In this document: one piece after another, positions 1-9,315 of the stretch
Numbering within the stretch: the stretch's first letter is position 1
Layout of the letters: each line of letters begins with the position of its first letter
Assembly: GCA_021413825.1 (NCBI GenBank)
Contig: JAIOPQ010000021.1
Span: 1-64,000, forward strand
Direction: 5' to 3'
Length of the DNA stretch: 64,000 nt
Source of the DNA: Spirochaetia bacterium
GTDB taxonomy: Bacteria; Spirochaetota; Leptospiria; Leptospirales; Leptonemataceae
Position numbers and translations under genes: made by a program
The notes under the pieces: generated by a model
Seen by the model: only the letters and a program-made list of their open reading frames with translations
What the model was told of the DNA's origin: nothing
Database searches by the model: none

Positions 1-2
1 TT

Positions 3-536
3 GGCCCCGGTTTCTCAAGAGCCTGGCATCCGTTTTCGGTAGCCTCGTGTCGATTCAATCCCGTTATGCGACTTTTGATCAAGAGCGTTGGCAAGGACAC
101 AGCTCATTTGCAGGATTTGCATGCTGGCGATGAAATGAGAATCCACGGACCCTTTGTTGAATTCCATGTTAGGCACGAGCAAGATCAAGTTTGGATTGCA
201 GGAGGTGTGGGAGTAGCGCCATTTCTCGGGATGGTTCGCTGTCTGGATTTCCGGGGTTCTGGAGAGATTCGCCTCATTCAGTATGAAGGAGCGGAGGAGC
301 CCGCGCTTGAGAGTGAATTGAGGGAATTCCAGGCGCGACATCCGCAGTTCAGGTCGCAAACAATTGTGACATCAAAAGCGGATTTTCATGAACTCGGCGG
401 CCTGCTCGCCAATCTAAACAATCCAGTATTTCTTGTCTGCGGACCTCCGTCTTTCATGAGAGCTGTGCGAAAATCCCTTGTCAAACTTGGGATTCAATCG
501 TCGCATATTCATACAGAGGAATTCAGCCCATGGTAG
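3..536 (+). CDS. Ferric-reductase/ferredoxin-reductase-type flavoprotein, C-terminal part (5' end outside window)
   Basis: The gene is cut by the window start. The reading frame is open from base 3, upstream of the first ATG at 66, and encodes WHPFSVAS, the HPF(S/T)-type motif that binds FAD in ferric reductases and NADPH oxidases. The NAD(P)H-binding half follows, with GGVGVAPFLGM (pyridine nucleotide loop) and CGPPSFM near the end. These proteins pass electrons from NAD(P)H through FAD, usually to haem in an N-terminal membrane domain that would lie outside the window. The stop overlaps the next gene, a cytochrome b5-like protein, by 7 bases, so the two probably form one redox unit at the membrane. 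The family call is firm; the electron acceptor is unknown. Confidence 0.8.
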   Translation, partial: GPGFSRAWHPFSVASCRFNPVMRLLIKSVGKDTAHLQDLHAGDEMRIHGPFVEFHVRHEQDQVWIAGGVGVAPFLGMVRCLDFRGSGEIRLIQYEGAEEPALESELREFQARHPQFRSQTIVTSKADFHELGGLLANLNNPVFLVCGPPSFMRAVRKSLVKLGIQSSHIHTEEFSPW

Positions 537-853
537 CATATTACAAGTTCTTGATTCTGACTCTTGCCGTTTCTGCACCCCTGTTTTCCCAGGACCAGGC
601 ATTCTCGGCGGCGGAATTAAAAGCGCATAGCGGCGGTTCCAGTTGCTGGATTCAAGTTCGACAATCCGTATACGATATAACAACCTATCTTGTGGAGCAT
701 GCAAACCAACACGAGTACGATCTGCGCAAATGGTGCGGGCAGGATGCAAGTGCGGGATGGCTGGACAAGGACGGTAAGAACAAATCGCATTCGCGCAAGG
801 CGGAAACACTTCTGAAGAAATATCGAATTGGGAGTATTAAAGCAAATCCTTAA
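530..853 (+). CDS. Exported cytochrome b5-like haem-binding protein
   Basis: 107 residues. An N-terminal signal peptide (residues 1-20, hydrophobic, ending near LFSQD) is followed by a short cytochrome b5-like fold: HSGGSSCWIQVRQSVYDITTYL, then a His-containing segment (HANQHEYDLRKWCGQDA) and a second one (KSHSRKAETLLKKYRIG). The order matches the b5 domain, in which two histidines hold haem, although the usual HPGG box is altered to HANQHE. It overlaps the preceding flavoprotein gene by 7 bases, which supports translational coupling and an electron-transfer partnership. It probably acts in the periplasm. Haem binding is inferred from family resemblance. Confidence 0.7.
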   Translation: MVAYYKFLILTLAVSAPLFSQDQAFSAAELKAHSGGSSCWIQVRQSVYDITTYLVEHANQHEYDLRKWCGQDASAGWLDKDGKNKSHSRKAETLLKKYRIGSIKANP

Positions 854-862
854 TCTTGATCA

Positions 863-885
863 GCGATAGTAAACCTTCCTATCGC
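863..885 (+). terminator. Hairpin after the cytochrome b5-like gene
   Basis: GCGATAG (863-869) and CTATCGC (879-885) form a perfect 7-bp stem with a 9-nt loop, followed by CTTTG. It lies 10 bases after the b5-like gene stop. The T tract is short, so terminator strength is uncertain. Confidence 0.5.
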
Positions 886-988
886 CTTTGCTGGACTTCT
901 GGATGCCTGAGCGTTGCGATCTCACGAATGTGATCCGCAAAGACCCCTGCACCACAAAATCAAAAACTCCGCCGCGTTCGATGCAGTC

Positions 989-1447
989 CTACGATGCTGG
1001 AATTGTGATGTTACCACCCTGAGGGCACTGAAACGATTCCGGACGGGTGTTTGAAGGGAAATTGATAATCAACGTTCTGCTAACCTTTTCCTGAGCGTCA
1101 AGGCGTGACTTCTTCGAGTCTATCATAATGTTAATACCTTTGGCCATATCCACAATAAAAGGCGTACGCTTAACGTCCTTTGCCTCGAGTGTGCAAGGCG
1201 CGAAATCAAAGTCAGCCGCTGCCTGTGACTTATTGAGAACGTCAACGTTCACATACAGCATGTCGTTTCCTGGTTTTGGATTCCAGCTTCCACCGGCAAC
1301 GGCGTAACTGCGACCATTCCGAATCGAATTGAGAGTTAAAGCCCAGGATTCGTCCTGGACCGGGGGTAGTTCCCTCGGGATCATGTTTGCACATTGCATC
1401 ACAACGGACAACGCCGTAAGAATGAAAATTTTTTGTGTCTTCAGCAT
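989..1447 (-). CDS. Small exported protein of unknown function
   Basis: About 152 residues from the ATG at 1447 (MLKTQKIF...). An upstream in-frame start at 1477 would add ten non-hydrophobic residues, so I prefer 1447. The N-terminus is a signal peptide with a cysteine at VVMQC. That could be a lipobox, but Gln before the Cys is unfavourable in spirochaetal lipoboxes. The mature part is a predicted beta-rich domain with two further cysteines (APCTLE, FQCPQG) and resembles DUF4352-like secreted domains only loosely. Neighbours give no functional hint. It converges with the redox pair upstream. Confidence 0.55.
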   Translation of the reverse strand: MLKTQKIFILTALSVVMQCANMIPRELPPVQDESWALTLNSIRNGRSYAVAGGSWNPKPGNDMLYVNVDVLNKSQAAADFDFAPCTLEAKDVKRTPFIVDMAKGINIMIDSKKSRLDAQEKVSRTLIINFPSNTRPESFQCPQGGNITIPAS

Positions 1448-1596
1448 GACCGTAGGCGTGATTCGCTTTGCGAGCATGTCAAGTCGGTTTTCCCGGCTAA
1501 GAGTCCGGCTTTGCCAGAGCTGGTAGCTTACAAACCTTTCAACAGGTAGTCATTCCACAATACATCATGTTCGAACAGCCACGCGCGCAGGTTTTT

Positions 1597-4023
1597 CTAA
1601 ATCTCCAGGAAAGCTCTTCTCACAAGCAACCTGATCTGGTTGGGCGTGAATGGCTTGGACACAAAATCGTAGAAACCAAGATCTCTGTAATATTGTCTAT
1701 CCGTGATCAATACGTTTGCAGTGCATGCAACAATCCTTGGCTTACCCGCAGCGGTAGCTTTCGCATTGATCAACTTAGTGCTGGTCAGTCCGTCCATCTC
1801 AGGCATCTCTAGATCCATAAAAACAAGATCATAAAAATCCCGATCAAACGCGTCCATTGCCTCTTTGCCGTTTGTAGCCTGAACACAATGAATTCCTGCC
1901 TGCGCAAAAATCCGGGTCAACATGAGACGATTGACTGGATCGTCATCAGCAATAAGAACCTTCTTTGCGCTGAACTCTCCGTGGCCCAGTATATCCTTCT
2001 CAGGAACATTGATTTTAGTACTCGTATCATCCGCGTTAATCAAGGGTGTTTCCACAATGAATCTGGTGCCCTCGCCTTCTTTACTCTCTGCCCTGACTGT
2101 ACCACCCATTAAGTTAACGATCTCTGCGACAATCGCAAGGCCCAGGCCCGTTCCGCCATATTTTCTGCTACTCGAAGAATCTAGCTGAACGAATTTCTGA
2201 AACAGGTCTCCCATTCTATCTTCCGGAATTCCAATTCCAGTATCCGTGATTTCGAAATGGAGCATCTTCCTTTCAGAAGGTGACATCACCGGGCTGCAAT
2301 GAAAAACGATTTTCCCTCTGTCTGTGAATTTCACTGCGTTCGCCAGCAGATTCGAAAAAACCTGCTGGTATCGCAGAGCATCGCCCTTGATGAAATTTGG
2401 AAAGTCCGGTTCGACAATCAGATCTATCAGAAGGCCTTTGCGCGATGCCTGCGTCCGAAACAAATCTACAGCGTTACTGAGCACGCCCCTGATATCAATG
2501 TCATGACTGGCGATTTCCATTTTCTGTGCCGCAATCTTTGAGTAGTCCAGAATGTCATTGATCAGTGCCATCAAGCCGGTTCCGCTCTGCTTGATAATCT
2601 TGATGGATTCCAATTGCTCTGAGCTCAGGTTTGATTCTAGAAGCAATTCTGTCATGACTATGATGCCGTTCATAGGTGTTCTGATTTCGTGACTGACTGT
2701 TGCCAGAAATGTTTTCTGCGCCTCTGTGGCCTTTTCTGCGCGGTCGCGGGCAAGCGAGAGATCTTTTGTTCGCTCTATTACTTGCTTTTCAAGTTCAAGG
2801 TTGGCCTTCTCTTGCAGCTCCTCTTTCTCTGCAAAAATTCTGAAAAACCTCCTGGAGACGAACAACGCCTGGCAAAGAATGAAAAACATGATCCCAAAGG
2901 GACCGATTTCCCTGATTCTGACGATTTCAAGTGTATACAGAATGTCGTTTAACGTGAATACGAATAACACTAGTGCACTGGCAAGGAAAAGAAGGGCACC
3001 CGGTCGATCCGCCTTGTAGCGCATCAAGGATATGAGTGCAAAACTGAAACATACAAAGTATATGATTTGCGAGGGAACAACCGTATGACTGTAAAGCGAT
3101 GAGGGTCCAAGCAGCGTGAGCGAATATACGATGGCTAACAGATAGGTGAGTCGTAAGAAGTTTTTGGGAACTACCCCGGGCAAGATGCTCACTACACAGT
3201 GCAATCCAAGCGGGACTGAAAAAAACCAGGACAAGAATTCAAGACGCGAATAAATTTGAAATCCGGTATCCGGAAAAATATCCACCCAGAGGCGCTGCCC
3301 TGTAGTCAGTAGCCGGATCAGAAGAGAAAAACAAAAACCAGCAAAGATAAGAGAGGATTTTTCGCTATGATAATAGGAAAAAAGTCCCAGGTGATAGACC
3401 ACCATTATGAACAAAATGCCGCCCAGAAAAATTTCGATGCTGCGCGCCTCGTCGATTCTTCTGCCTATGGATTCTGGAGTCCCAATATAGAGAGGGTTCC
3501 ACATGCCACCTTTTCGATAAGAGAAATTGGAGACCTTCAGATCAATCGTCAGTTCTGATGCGTCTGAATGAAAGATAGCGCTGAATGGCACCGTATCTGG
3601 CCTGGAAGTTTCTGGCGAATTTCCAACAATTCCACGGCCTCCGATTTCCTTTCCGTTTATCAGGAGCTGTGCGGAGGTGCCCTGCTCTTTCATATAGACC
3701 ATGAGTAGCGGAACATGATCCGGGAGCAGAACCTTTAGTCGGTATGTAGCAAAGCCAGCGCCACCCGCTGTGCCATTTCCGACCACCACGTCATTCCATG
3801 ACTTTGGTGCGGAGATGTAGGTTCGCCTGGCATCTGCAGAATCGGGTTGGAAATTCTTCCAATAGAAAGCCCACTCCCCCTTGAGCCTGGCGCTCTCGGC
3901 ATGCAAATCCGTTGCACGCAAATCGATCACGCCCCGTGAGGCAACAGGTTCTGCGGATAGGGAGGATACCCCCTGGAGCAGGCCCACGAGTCCGAGCAAG
4001 TAGATTGAAATTCGAGGCTTCAC
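1597..4023 (-). CDS. 7TMR-DISM hybrid histidine kinase with receiver domain
   Basis: 808 residues. Order: signal peptide (1-24), extracytoplasmic 7TMR-DISM sensory beta-domain (about 30-185), seven membrane segments (about 195-390), short coiled coil, HisKA domain with phospho-acceptor His445 in SHEIRTPMNG, ATPase domain with DTGIGIP (594-600) and GGTGLGLA (623-630), then a receiver domain with phospho-Asp737 in FMDLEMPEMDG. It is a membrane sensor that autophosphorylates and relays phosphate internally to its receiver and probably onward to an Hpt protein. This architecture is very common in Leptospira. No cognate regulator lies adjacent, so the signal and output are unknown. Confidence 0.9.
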   Translation of the reverse strand: MKPRISIYLLGLVGLLQGVSSLSAEPVASRGVIDLRATDLHAESARLKGEWAFYWKNFQPDSADARRTYISAPKSWNDVVVGNGTAGGAGFATYRLKVLLPDHVPLLMVYMKEQGTSAQLLINGKEIGGRGIVGNSPETSRPDTVPFSAIFHSDASELTIDLKVSNFSYRKGGMWNPLYIGTPESIGRRIDEARSIEIFLGGILFIMVVYHLGLFSYYHSEKSSLIFAGFCFSLLIRLLTTGQRLWVDIFPDTGFQIYSRLEFLSWFFSVPLGLHCVVSILPGVVPKNFLRLTYLLAIVYSLTLLGPSSLYSHTVVPSQIIYFVCFSFALISLMRYKADRPGALLFLASALVLFVFTLNDILYTLEIVRIREIGPFGIMFFILCQALFVSRRFFRIFAEKEELQEKANLELEKQVIERTKDLSLARDRAEKATEAQKTFLATVSHEIRTPMNGIIVMTELLLESNLSSEQLESIKIIKQSGTGLMALINDILDYSKIAAQKMEIASHDIDIRGVLSNAVDLFRTQASRKGLLIDLIVEPDFPNFIKGDALRYQQVFSNLLANAVKFTDRGKIVFHCSPVMSPSERKMLHFEITDTGIGIPEDRMGDLFQKFVQLDSSSSRKYGGTGLGLAIVAEIVNLMGGTVRAESKEGEGTRFIVETPLINADDTSTKINVPEKDILGHGEFSAKKVLIADDDPVNRLMLTRIFAQAGIHCVQATNGKEAMDAFDRDFYDLVFMDLEMPEMDGLTSTKLINAKATAAGKPRIVACTANVLITDRQYYRDLGFYDFVSKPFTPNQIRLLVRRAFLEI

Positions 4024-4403
4024 GATTTCAGGTGGCCAGGCCAGGTTTTGTGTTCAGCTTGCTTCATAGAACTGGAAAACGTGTCAGTGCCACTGTCCTA
4101 TCTTTACAATAGAAGGAATTCGCGATATTCACTTTTCATTCAGCCCGCACGGCCAGGCGTCCTGCAGGGGGCGGGCCGCCAGAACTCCGTCCCGTGGAAC
4201 ACGGCCGCGAACCTCGACTTCCGGCCCGTCAGGCGGCCTTAGCCTTCAAGAATGCTGCCGAGTTAGACTCATTGTTAAATCATCTTGAAGGCGCGCGCCA
4301 CTTCCAAATTTTTGCAATGGATCGTTTTCTGCGATCGTTTCAGTTTTCAGCTGAAATCTGTGGGGGCTTCGCGACTCATGGTCAACCTGGAGTGGATGAA
4401 CAA
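4024..4403. other. Intergenic stretch between divergent genes, with a GC-rich patch
   Basis: 380 bases between the kinase start and the FKBP start. An open frame runs through part of it (from 4194, in frame with FKBP), but its residues look unlike a protein leader and the FKBP signal peptide begins at 4404. Bases 4140-4250 are much richer in G+C than their surroundings and contain several GGCC/GGCG runs that could fold. I see no recognisable gene or RNA family. Promoters for both flanking genes should lie here. Confidence 0.4.
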
Positions 4404-4847
4404 ATGAAAAAAGGTTTCGCTATTTTAATCGCAGTTACATTGATATTTTTCGGACTGGCTGCATGTTCCAGGAGTGGATCAAAAGAATCGGAGAGTAGCG
4501 TGAAAGAATTAATCAAGAATGATGTGAAAATCGGAAACGGTGCAGAGGCAAAGGCAGGACAGGAAGTGGAAGTTCACTACACTGGCTGGCTTTTCGATGA
4601 ATCTGCTCCGGGCAATAAAGGTCGAAAATTCGACAGCTCCCGCGACCGCGGAGAGCCATTCAAGTTTTCGCTAGGGGCTGGTGAGGTGATCAAAGGCTGG
4701 GATCAAGGCGTAGAGGGCATGAAAATTGGCGGACAGCGCACACTCACCATTCCATCAGAGTTGGGCTACGGTTCTAGAGGTGCAGGCGGCGTCATTCCAC
4801 CAGGTGCAACGCTTGTTTTTGATGTAGAGCTCCTGGGCCTCAAGTAA
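4404..4847 (+). CDS. FKBP-type peptidyl-prolyl isomerase lipoprotein
   Basis: 147 residues. The start at 4404 is chosen because it gives a clean lipoprotein signal ([11 protein letters not shown]...FFGLAAC) preceded by GGAG; the 70 in-frame residues upstream are not protein-like. The mature part is a single FKBP domain: [58 protein letters not shown]. This fold catalyses cis-trans isomerisation of peptidyl-proline bonds, here probably assisting folding of exported proteins while anchored to a membrane by lipid on the Cys. The aromatic pocket residues of the family are present. Monocistronic, with a hairpin downstream. Confidence 0.9.
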   Translation: MKKGFAILIAVTLIFFGLAACSRSGSKESESSVKELIKNDVKIGNGAEAKAGQEVEVHYTGWLFDESAPGNKGRKFDSSRDRGEPFKFSLGAGEVIKGWDQGVEGMKIGGQRTLTIPSELGYGSRGAGGVIPPGATLVFDVELLGLK

Positions 4848-4871
4848 CCCCAAATTCGCAGAGGGTCGCTG

Positions 4872-4890
4872 CTCCGGCCGTGGGCCGGAG
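4872..4890. terminator. GC-rich hairpin between convergent genes
   Basis: CTCCGGCC (4872-4879), loop GTG, GGCCGGAG (4883-4890) form an 8-bp perfect stem. It lies 24 bases after the FKBP stop and before the convergent hydrolase stop. It lacks a long T tract, so it may act as a weak or Rho-assisted terminator. Confidence 0.5.
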
Positions 4891-4933
4891 TGCGAAGGGG
4901 TCTGTTAGGCGACCTTAGATAAGCAAAGCACAA

Positions 4934-5830
4934 TTATTTCCCTTCTCCTTTTGCATCCAGGAAGGCGTTAATCATCGGCACCATGACGCCCGTTTTCTCC
5001 ATCAAGGTCACATGCGTCGTGTCAGGCAGAATCGCAAGCCGCGAGGCGGAGCGTGGTCGCATATCGCCGAAGATTTCGTCGCCCTTCAATCGAAACATTT
5101 CTGCGATATGATCCAGGCGTACTCCATCGGCATCGCCGTGGATGAAGAAGATGGGTGATGGAGTCGCTTTGAGTTTTTCTGCTCCGAAGTCGTGCGGTTT
5201 AGTATCAATCGACAACACGCGCTTTATGAAAGGGGAAAATTCGTTTGGAGTTGGGCTCAGTCGCCTATAATCCGTTTCGATAGGTGTTCCCTTGAACGCT
5301 TCCGCAGTGATCTGGGGGAAAGCATCCTGCGCCTCTTTCACCCAACCGTCATGGCGAAAAACAGCCGAGATACTTACGACTTTCCGCACCTTTTCCGGAT
5401 GACGGATAGCAACCTGCAGCGCCACTCCCCCACCCATGCTGTAGCCAATTATGTCAGCTTTTGGCTCTTTGAGGTAATCGAGCAGCGCTGCAATATCATC
5501 GGCCAGATTCTCATAACTGAAATCGCGTTTGATGTCAGCGGTGCGTCCATGCCCCTGCATTTCCACGGCGATGACTCGTCGGCTCTTTGCGAGCGCTGGA
5601 ATCATTTCCTTCCAGTTGCCCGGTATGCTCATAAACGAGCCATGCAACAGTACCACCGGCGCGCCTTTTCCGTGGATTTCGTAGTACATCTTGAGACCGT
5701 TCACAGGCGCATAACCTTTGATAGGTGCCTGGGCATTTGCGTCGGTTGAAGTCAGTAACATGAAAAGTATCCCGATGAGCGCAATGAGTGACCGTGGACA
5801 GGCTTTGCGAGAAATGTTTTGCGATGTCAT
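4934..5830 (-). CDS. Secreted alpha/beta-hydrolase
   Basis: 298 residues with a signal peptide (about 1-34, ending ANAQA), then an alpha/beta-hydrolase fold. The oxyanion region is [15 protein letters not shown], the nucleophile elbow is GYSMGGG (Ser), the acid is likely the Asp of HGDADGV, and the catalytic His is in DTTHVTLM. Such enzymes hydrolyse esters, amides or C-C bonds; the substrate cannot be read from sequence. It is periplasmic or exported by prediction. It converges with the FKBP gene and lies 71 bases downstream of ispG, in the same direction, so cotranscription is possible. Confidence 0.85.
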   Translation of the reverse strand: MTSQNISRKACPRSLIALIGILFMLLTSTDANAQAPIKGYAPVNGLKMYYEIHGKGAPVVLLHGSFMSIPGNWKEMIPALAKSRRVIAVEMQGHGRTADIKRDFSYENLADDIAALLDYLKEPKADIIGYSMGGGVALQVAIRHPEKVRKVVSISAVFRHDGWVKEAQDAFPQITAEAFKGTPIETDYRRLSPTPNEFSPFIKRVLSIDTKPHDFGAEKLKATPSPIFFIHGDADGVRLDHIAEMFRLKGDEIFGDMRPRSASRLAILPDTTHVTLMEKTGVMVPMINAFLDAKGEGK

Positions 5831-5901
5831 TTGGTGTTTGTAGGCTGCAATGATAGGCTGTCCAGCGATTACTGCGGAGAGGGCGGGATTACGCGTGAGG
5901 T

Positions 5902-7755
5902 CTACGGATCAGCCGCGTCCACCCACATCCCATGCTCCCTGATGAGCTGCACAAGCTCTTCATCTGCAATTTCACTCGGAATACTTTTCTTAACGAGTTC
6001 TTTCCCGCGATACAGATGAATCTTTCCAGGGCCTGCACCTACATAACCAAAATCCGCATCGGCCATTTCACCGGGACCGTTTACTACGCAGCCCATGATC
6101 GCAATCTTTACTCCCTTTAAGTGACCAGTACGTTTTTGAATACGCGCAGTAGTCTCCTGAAGGTCGAATAACGTTCTGCCGCATGACGGGCAACTTATGA
6201 ATTCAGTTTTACTGAGTCGAAGGCGGGTCGCTTGCAACAGGTCCAACATTAGATCGAGCAGTGGCTCTGCGTCTGCCGGTGTTGCATGTTTCAAACCAAC
6301 AGCCACGGCGTCTCCAATTCCATCCAGAAGCAATGCTCCAAAATGAATTGAGGCCTGGTAGAGCGCCCCTTCAAGCGAATCAAAGCGGGCCAGAAGCAGA
6401 ATCGGATTTGTTAGACCCGCGCGTTTCATTTCTGCCGCTACCATGCGATAGCTCCGTGTCAGTTCTTCTTCATTGCATAAAACCGAAACAATTGCATTGG
6501 GATGGGCACGCACTTGCGTAACCACACGATTCAGGTCTGCGGCTTCGAAAATCGAAAGATCCAAAATTTCATTGAACGGCAGCAACTTGAAATCGCCTGA
6601 TTCCGCCCCTAAAGGACCTACGACAAAATCCAGGCCCCTCGCAAGAAACGCAGGTTGTGCCAGGGTGTTACGAAGGCCGATTCGGATTGGATTCTTCCCG
6701 CCAATCAAACCATGCGCTGAGCTTTCGCGCCTCGCGTAATCATAGTATTTGAATGCAGAATTGTAAACAGGCTCAAGCTCTTTGAGGGCTGCAACGTTGT
6801 TACGATTTGATTGTTCGATTGACATGCTGCGCATTGTGTCAAAATAACTGGCAATTTTTCGCGCTACCGGGATCTCATGAATTGAATCCTCTGTAAGCGA
6901 AACTCGAATCGTATCACCTATCCCATCACCAAGTAAGCTACCAATTCCAATGCTCGATTTAATACGGCCGTCTTTACCGCCGCCAGCTTCTGTTACACCC
7001 AGGTGCAATGGATAGTTCATTCCTTCTTTGAGGAAGCGTGCAACAAGCAGACGATACGCCTGAATCATAACTCCGGGATTGGACGCCTTCATTGACACAA
7101 CTATGTCGCGGAAATCGTAGTATTCTGCAATGCGGATGAATTCAAGTGCTGACTCGACCATGCCCATGGCTGTGTCGCCATGACGATTCATGATTCGATC
7201 AGAGAGACTTCCGTGATTGGTCCCAATTCGCAGAACTCGACCCAGCTCCTTTGCGCGGAGCACCAGCGGCTTAAACGCGTCATGAATTCGTTCGAGTTCT
7301 TCTTCGTATTCAGATTCAGTGTATTCGCGCAGCTCAAAGAACTTTCGGTCGGCAAAATTTCCGGGATTGATCCTGACTTTCTCAACGTGCTCAACGGCTG
7401 TCATTGCAGCCTGCGGAAGAAAATGAATATCGGCGATTAGCGGAGTGTTATACCCCAGCTCGACCAGGCGTGATTTTATGTTTTTTAGGTTCTCAGCTTC
7501 TTTTACGCGAGGTGCGGTTATGCGAACAAGTTCACAGCCTGCTTCAATGAGACCGATTGCTTCTTGAACTGTCGCCTCAGTATTCATTGTATCTGAAATG
7601 GTCATCGACTGGATGCGAATTGGATTCTTCCCGCCAAGCCCGACGGACCCAACCTGCACTTCGCGTGTACGGAATGCTGAATAGACGAACGGGGAGTCGG
7701 TAAAGGTATCCGGAATGCTGCCTGCAGCTTCGCGGGTGGGCGTTAGCTTGTGCAT
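5902..7755 (-). CDS. ispG: 4-hydroxy-3-methylbut-2-en-1-yl diphosphate synthase (long IspG)
   Basis: 617 residues. IspG reductively converts MEcPP to HMBPP, the penultimate step of the MEP isoprenoid pathway, using a [4Fe-4S] cluster. The N-terminal TIM barrel begins [12 protein letters not shown]; the C-terminal cluster domain has SCPSCGRT and [18 protein letters not shown], giving the three ligating cysteines and the conserved Glu. The protein is about 250 residues longer than E. coli IspG because it carries the middle insertion domain found in the spirochaete, chlamydial and plant forms. GGAGGT sits directly before the ATG at 7755, an unusually short spacing. Confidence 0.95.
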   Translation of the reverse strand: MHKLTPTREAAGSIPDTFTDSPFVYSAFRTREVQVGSVGLGGKNPIRIQSMTISDTMNTEATVQEAIGLIEAGCELVRITAPRVKEAENLKNIKSRLVELGYNTPLIADIHFLPQAAMTAVEHVEKVRINPGNFADRKFFELREYTESEYEEELERIHDAFKPLVLRAKELGRVLRIGTNHGSLSDRIMNRHGDTAMGMVESALEFIRIAEYYDFRDIVVSMKASNPGVMIQAYRLLVARFLKEGMNYPLHLGVTEAGGGKDGRIKSSIGIGSLLGDGIGDTIRVSLTEDSIHEIPVARKIASYFDTMRSMSIEQSNRNNVAALKELEPVYNSAFKYYDYARRESSAHGLIGGKNPIRIGLRNTLAQPAFLARGLDFVVGPLGAESGDFKLLPFNEILDLSIFEAADLNRVVTQVRAHPNAIVSVLCNEEELTRSYRMVAAEMKRAGLTNPILLLARFDSLEGALYQASIHFGALLLDGIGDAVAVGLKHATPADAEPLLDLMLDLLQATRLRLSKTEFISCPSCGRTLFDLQETTARIQKRTGHLKGVKIAIMGCVVNGPGEMADADFGYVGAGPGKIHLYRGKELVKKSIPSEIADEELVQLIREHGMWVDAADP

Positions 7756-7825
7756 ACCTCCAGATTTCCAAAATTGCTTTGACAGGCAATCATTTCAGAA
7801 TTGCATTCAGGTGCCCGGAGGCTGC

Positions 7826-9292
7826 ATGAAACGAGTCAAACCCATCGAACATTTACTGGCTGATACACAGCGCCTGGGTAAACACCTGGGCCCGTTTAGT
7901 CTAATTGGCCTGGGCGTTGGGGCTATCATTGGTGCTGGAATCTTTATTCTTACAGGAAGTGCCGCTGCCGGGGAGAATCTCAAATACGCATCGATTTTGC
8001 ATGCACCCGTAATCGACATTATTATGAAAGGACCGGACATTGTGTCCACGGGTCGCCTGCCTGCGGGCCCAGCCGTTAGCTTGAGCTTCCTAATAACTGG
8101 ACTGATTTGCACCCTTGCAGCCCTCAACTACGCTGAACTTGCCTCAATGATCCCTGTGGCCGGCAGCACATACACGTATGCGTATGCGACCCTCGGTGAA
8201 GTCATCGCCTGGATCATTGGATGGGATCTGATCCTGGAATATGCTGTTTCCAATATGGCCGTGGCAGTTGGATTTTCTGCATATCTAAACGACGTACTGG
8301 ATTCGATCTTTGGAATTCGCATTCCTCCAGAGCTTGCAAAGCCAATGTTTGAAAGCGGCGGCGCGACCGGGGCCTGGTTTAATCTTCCTTCGTTCTTAAT
8401 TGTAATGTTTTTGACTGTGCTGCTTGTGCGAGGTGTACAGCAGAGCGCACGCACAAACAATATCATGGTGGTCATTAAGATTGCTGCGATTTTGATTTTT
8501 GTGTTTGTAGCAGCCCGCTACATAAAATTTGAAAACTACCATCCTTTTTTTCCTGGCGGTGTCTCCGGCGTTATGTCAGCCTCAGCAATTGTATTCTTTA
8601 CCTACTTTGGTTTTGATTCGGTTTCAACCGCTGCAGAAGAAGCAAAAAATCCCGGGCGCGATATGCCGATTGGGATTATAGTCTCACTCTGCGTTTGCGC
8701 TCTGCTATACGTGGCAGTTGCAGCAACACTTACCGGAATTGCAGACTATCGCACGCTTGCAAACTCTGCACCCGTTGCGGGGGCACTGAAAGCCCTGGGC
8801 CTGGATTCCATTCGAAGTCTGGTGGGTGTTGGCGCAATCATTGGGATAGTCTCATGTCTGCTTGTATTTCAATACGGCCAGGCTCGCATATGGTTTGCAA
8901 TGTCGCGCGACGGTCTACTGCCGGAAGCGTTTGGCAAGGTTCATGAAAAGTATAAAACACCGCATGTCAGCACCTGGATTGCAGGACTCGCAGTGGGAAT
9001 TCCAGCCGGGATCTGGGATATTGGAACATTTGCAGATCTGGCAAACATTGGAACGTTATCCGCTTTTGTGATCGTCTCCGCCGGGGTTTTGATTCTAAGA
9101 AAAACGGATCCAGATCGCCCAAGGCCGTTTCGCGTGCCCCTTGTGCCATTCCTGCCGATTCTTTCTATATTAACTTGCCTCATGCTAATGATTTCTCTGC
9201 CGCTTGAAACATGGATCCGATTCTTCATCTGGCTTGCAATTGGACTTGTGATCTACTACAGTTATGGAAGAAGGAAAAGCAAGCTGGCCTGA
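7826..9292 (+). CDS. APC-family amino-acid permease (cationic amino acid transporter type)
   Basis: 488 residues from the ATG at 7826, which is preceded by CCCGGAGG; the frame is open further upstream but overlaps ispG. The start LGPFSLIGLGVGAIIGAGIFILTG is the substrate-binding first helix of APC carriers (GAIIGAGIF), and about twelve membrane helices follow. Also seen are the family segments FFTYFGFDSVSTAAEEAKNPGRDMPIGI and WFAMSRDGLLP, typical of CAT/YfnA-like proteins. It imports amino acids across the inner membrane by proton symport or exchange; the exact substrate is not determinable. It is divergent from ispG, sharing a promoter region of about 70 bases. Confidence 0.9.
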   Translation: MKRVKPIEHLLADTQRLGKHLGPFSLIGLGVGAIIGAGIFILTGSAAAGENLKYASILHAPVIDIIMKGPDIVSTGRLPAGPAVSLSFLITGLICTLAALNYAELASMIPVAGSTYTYAYATLGEVIAWIIGWDLILEYAVSNMAVAVGFSAYLNDVLDSIFGIRIPPELAKPMFESGGATGAWFNLPSFLIVMFLTVLLVRGVQQSARTNNIMVVIKIAAILIFVFVAARYIKFENYHPFFPGGVSGVMSASAIVFFTYFGFDSVSTAAEEAKNPGRDMPIGIIVSLCVCALLYVAVAATLTGIADYRTLANSAPVAGALKALGLDSIRSLVGVGAIIGIVSCLLVFQYGQARIWFAMSRDGLLPEAFGKVHEKYKTPHVSTWIAGLAVGIPAGIWDIGTFADLANIGTLSAFVIVSAGVLILRKTDPDRPRPFRVPLVPFLPILSILTCLMLMISLPLETWIRFFIWLAIGLVIYYSYGRRKSKLA

Positions 9293-9315
9293 GGAGTTGC
9301 TCAGGCTAAAAGGGG

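Noticed and set aside
1329-1526. Plus-strand frame antisense to the small exported protein
   Set aside because: No RBS and no protein-like features; shadow of the minus-strand gene.
4194-4403. N-terminal extension of the FKBP protein
   Set aside because: It would place 70 hydrophilic, unconserved residues before a clear lipoprotein signal peptide.
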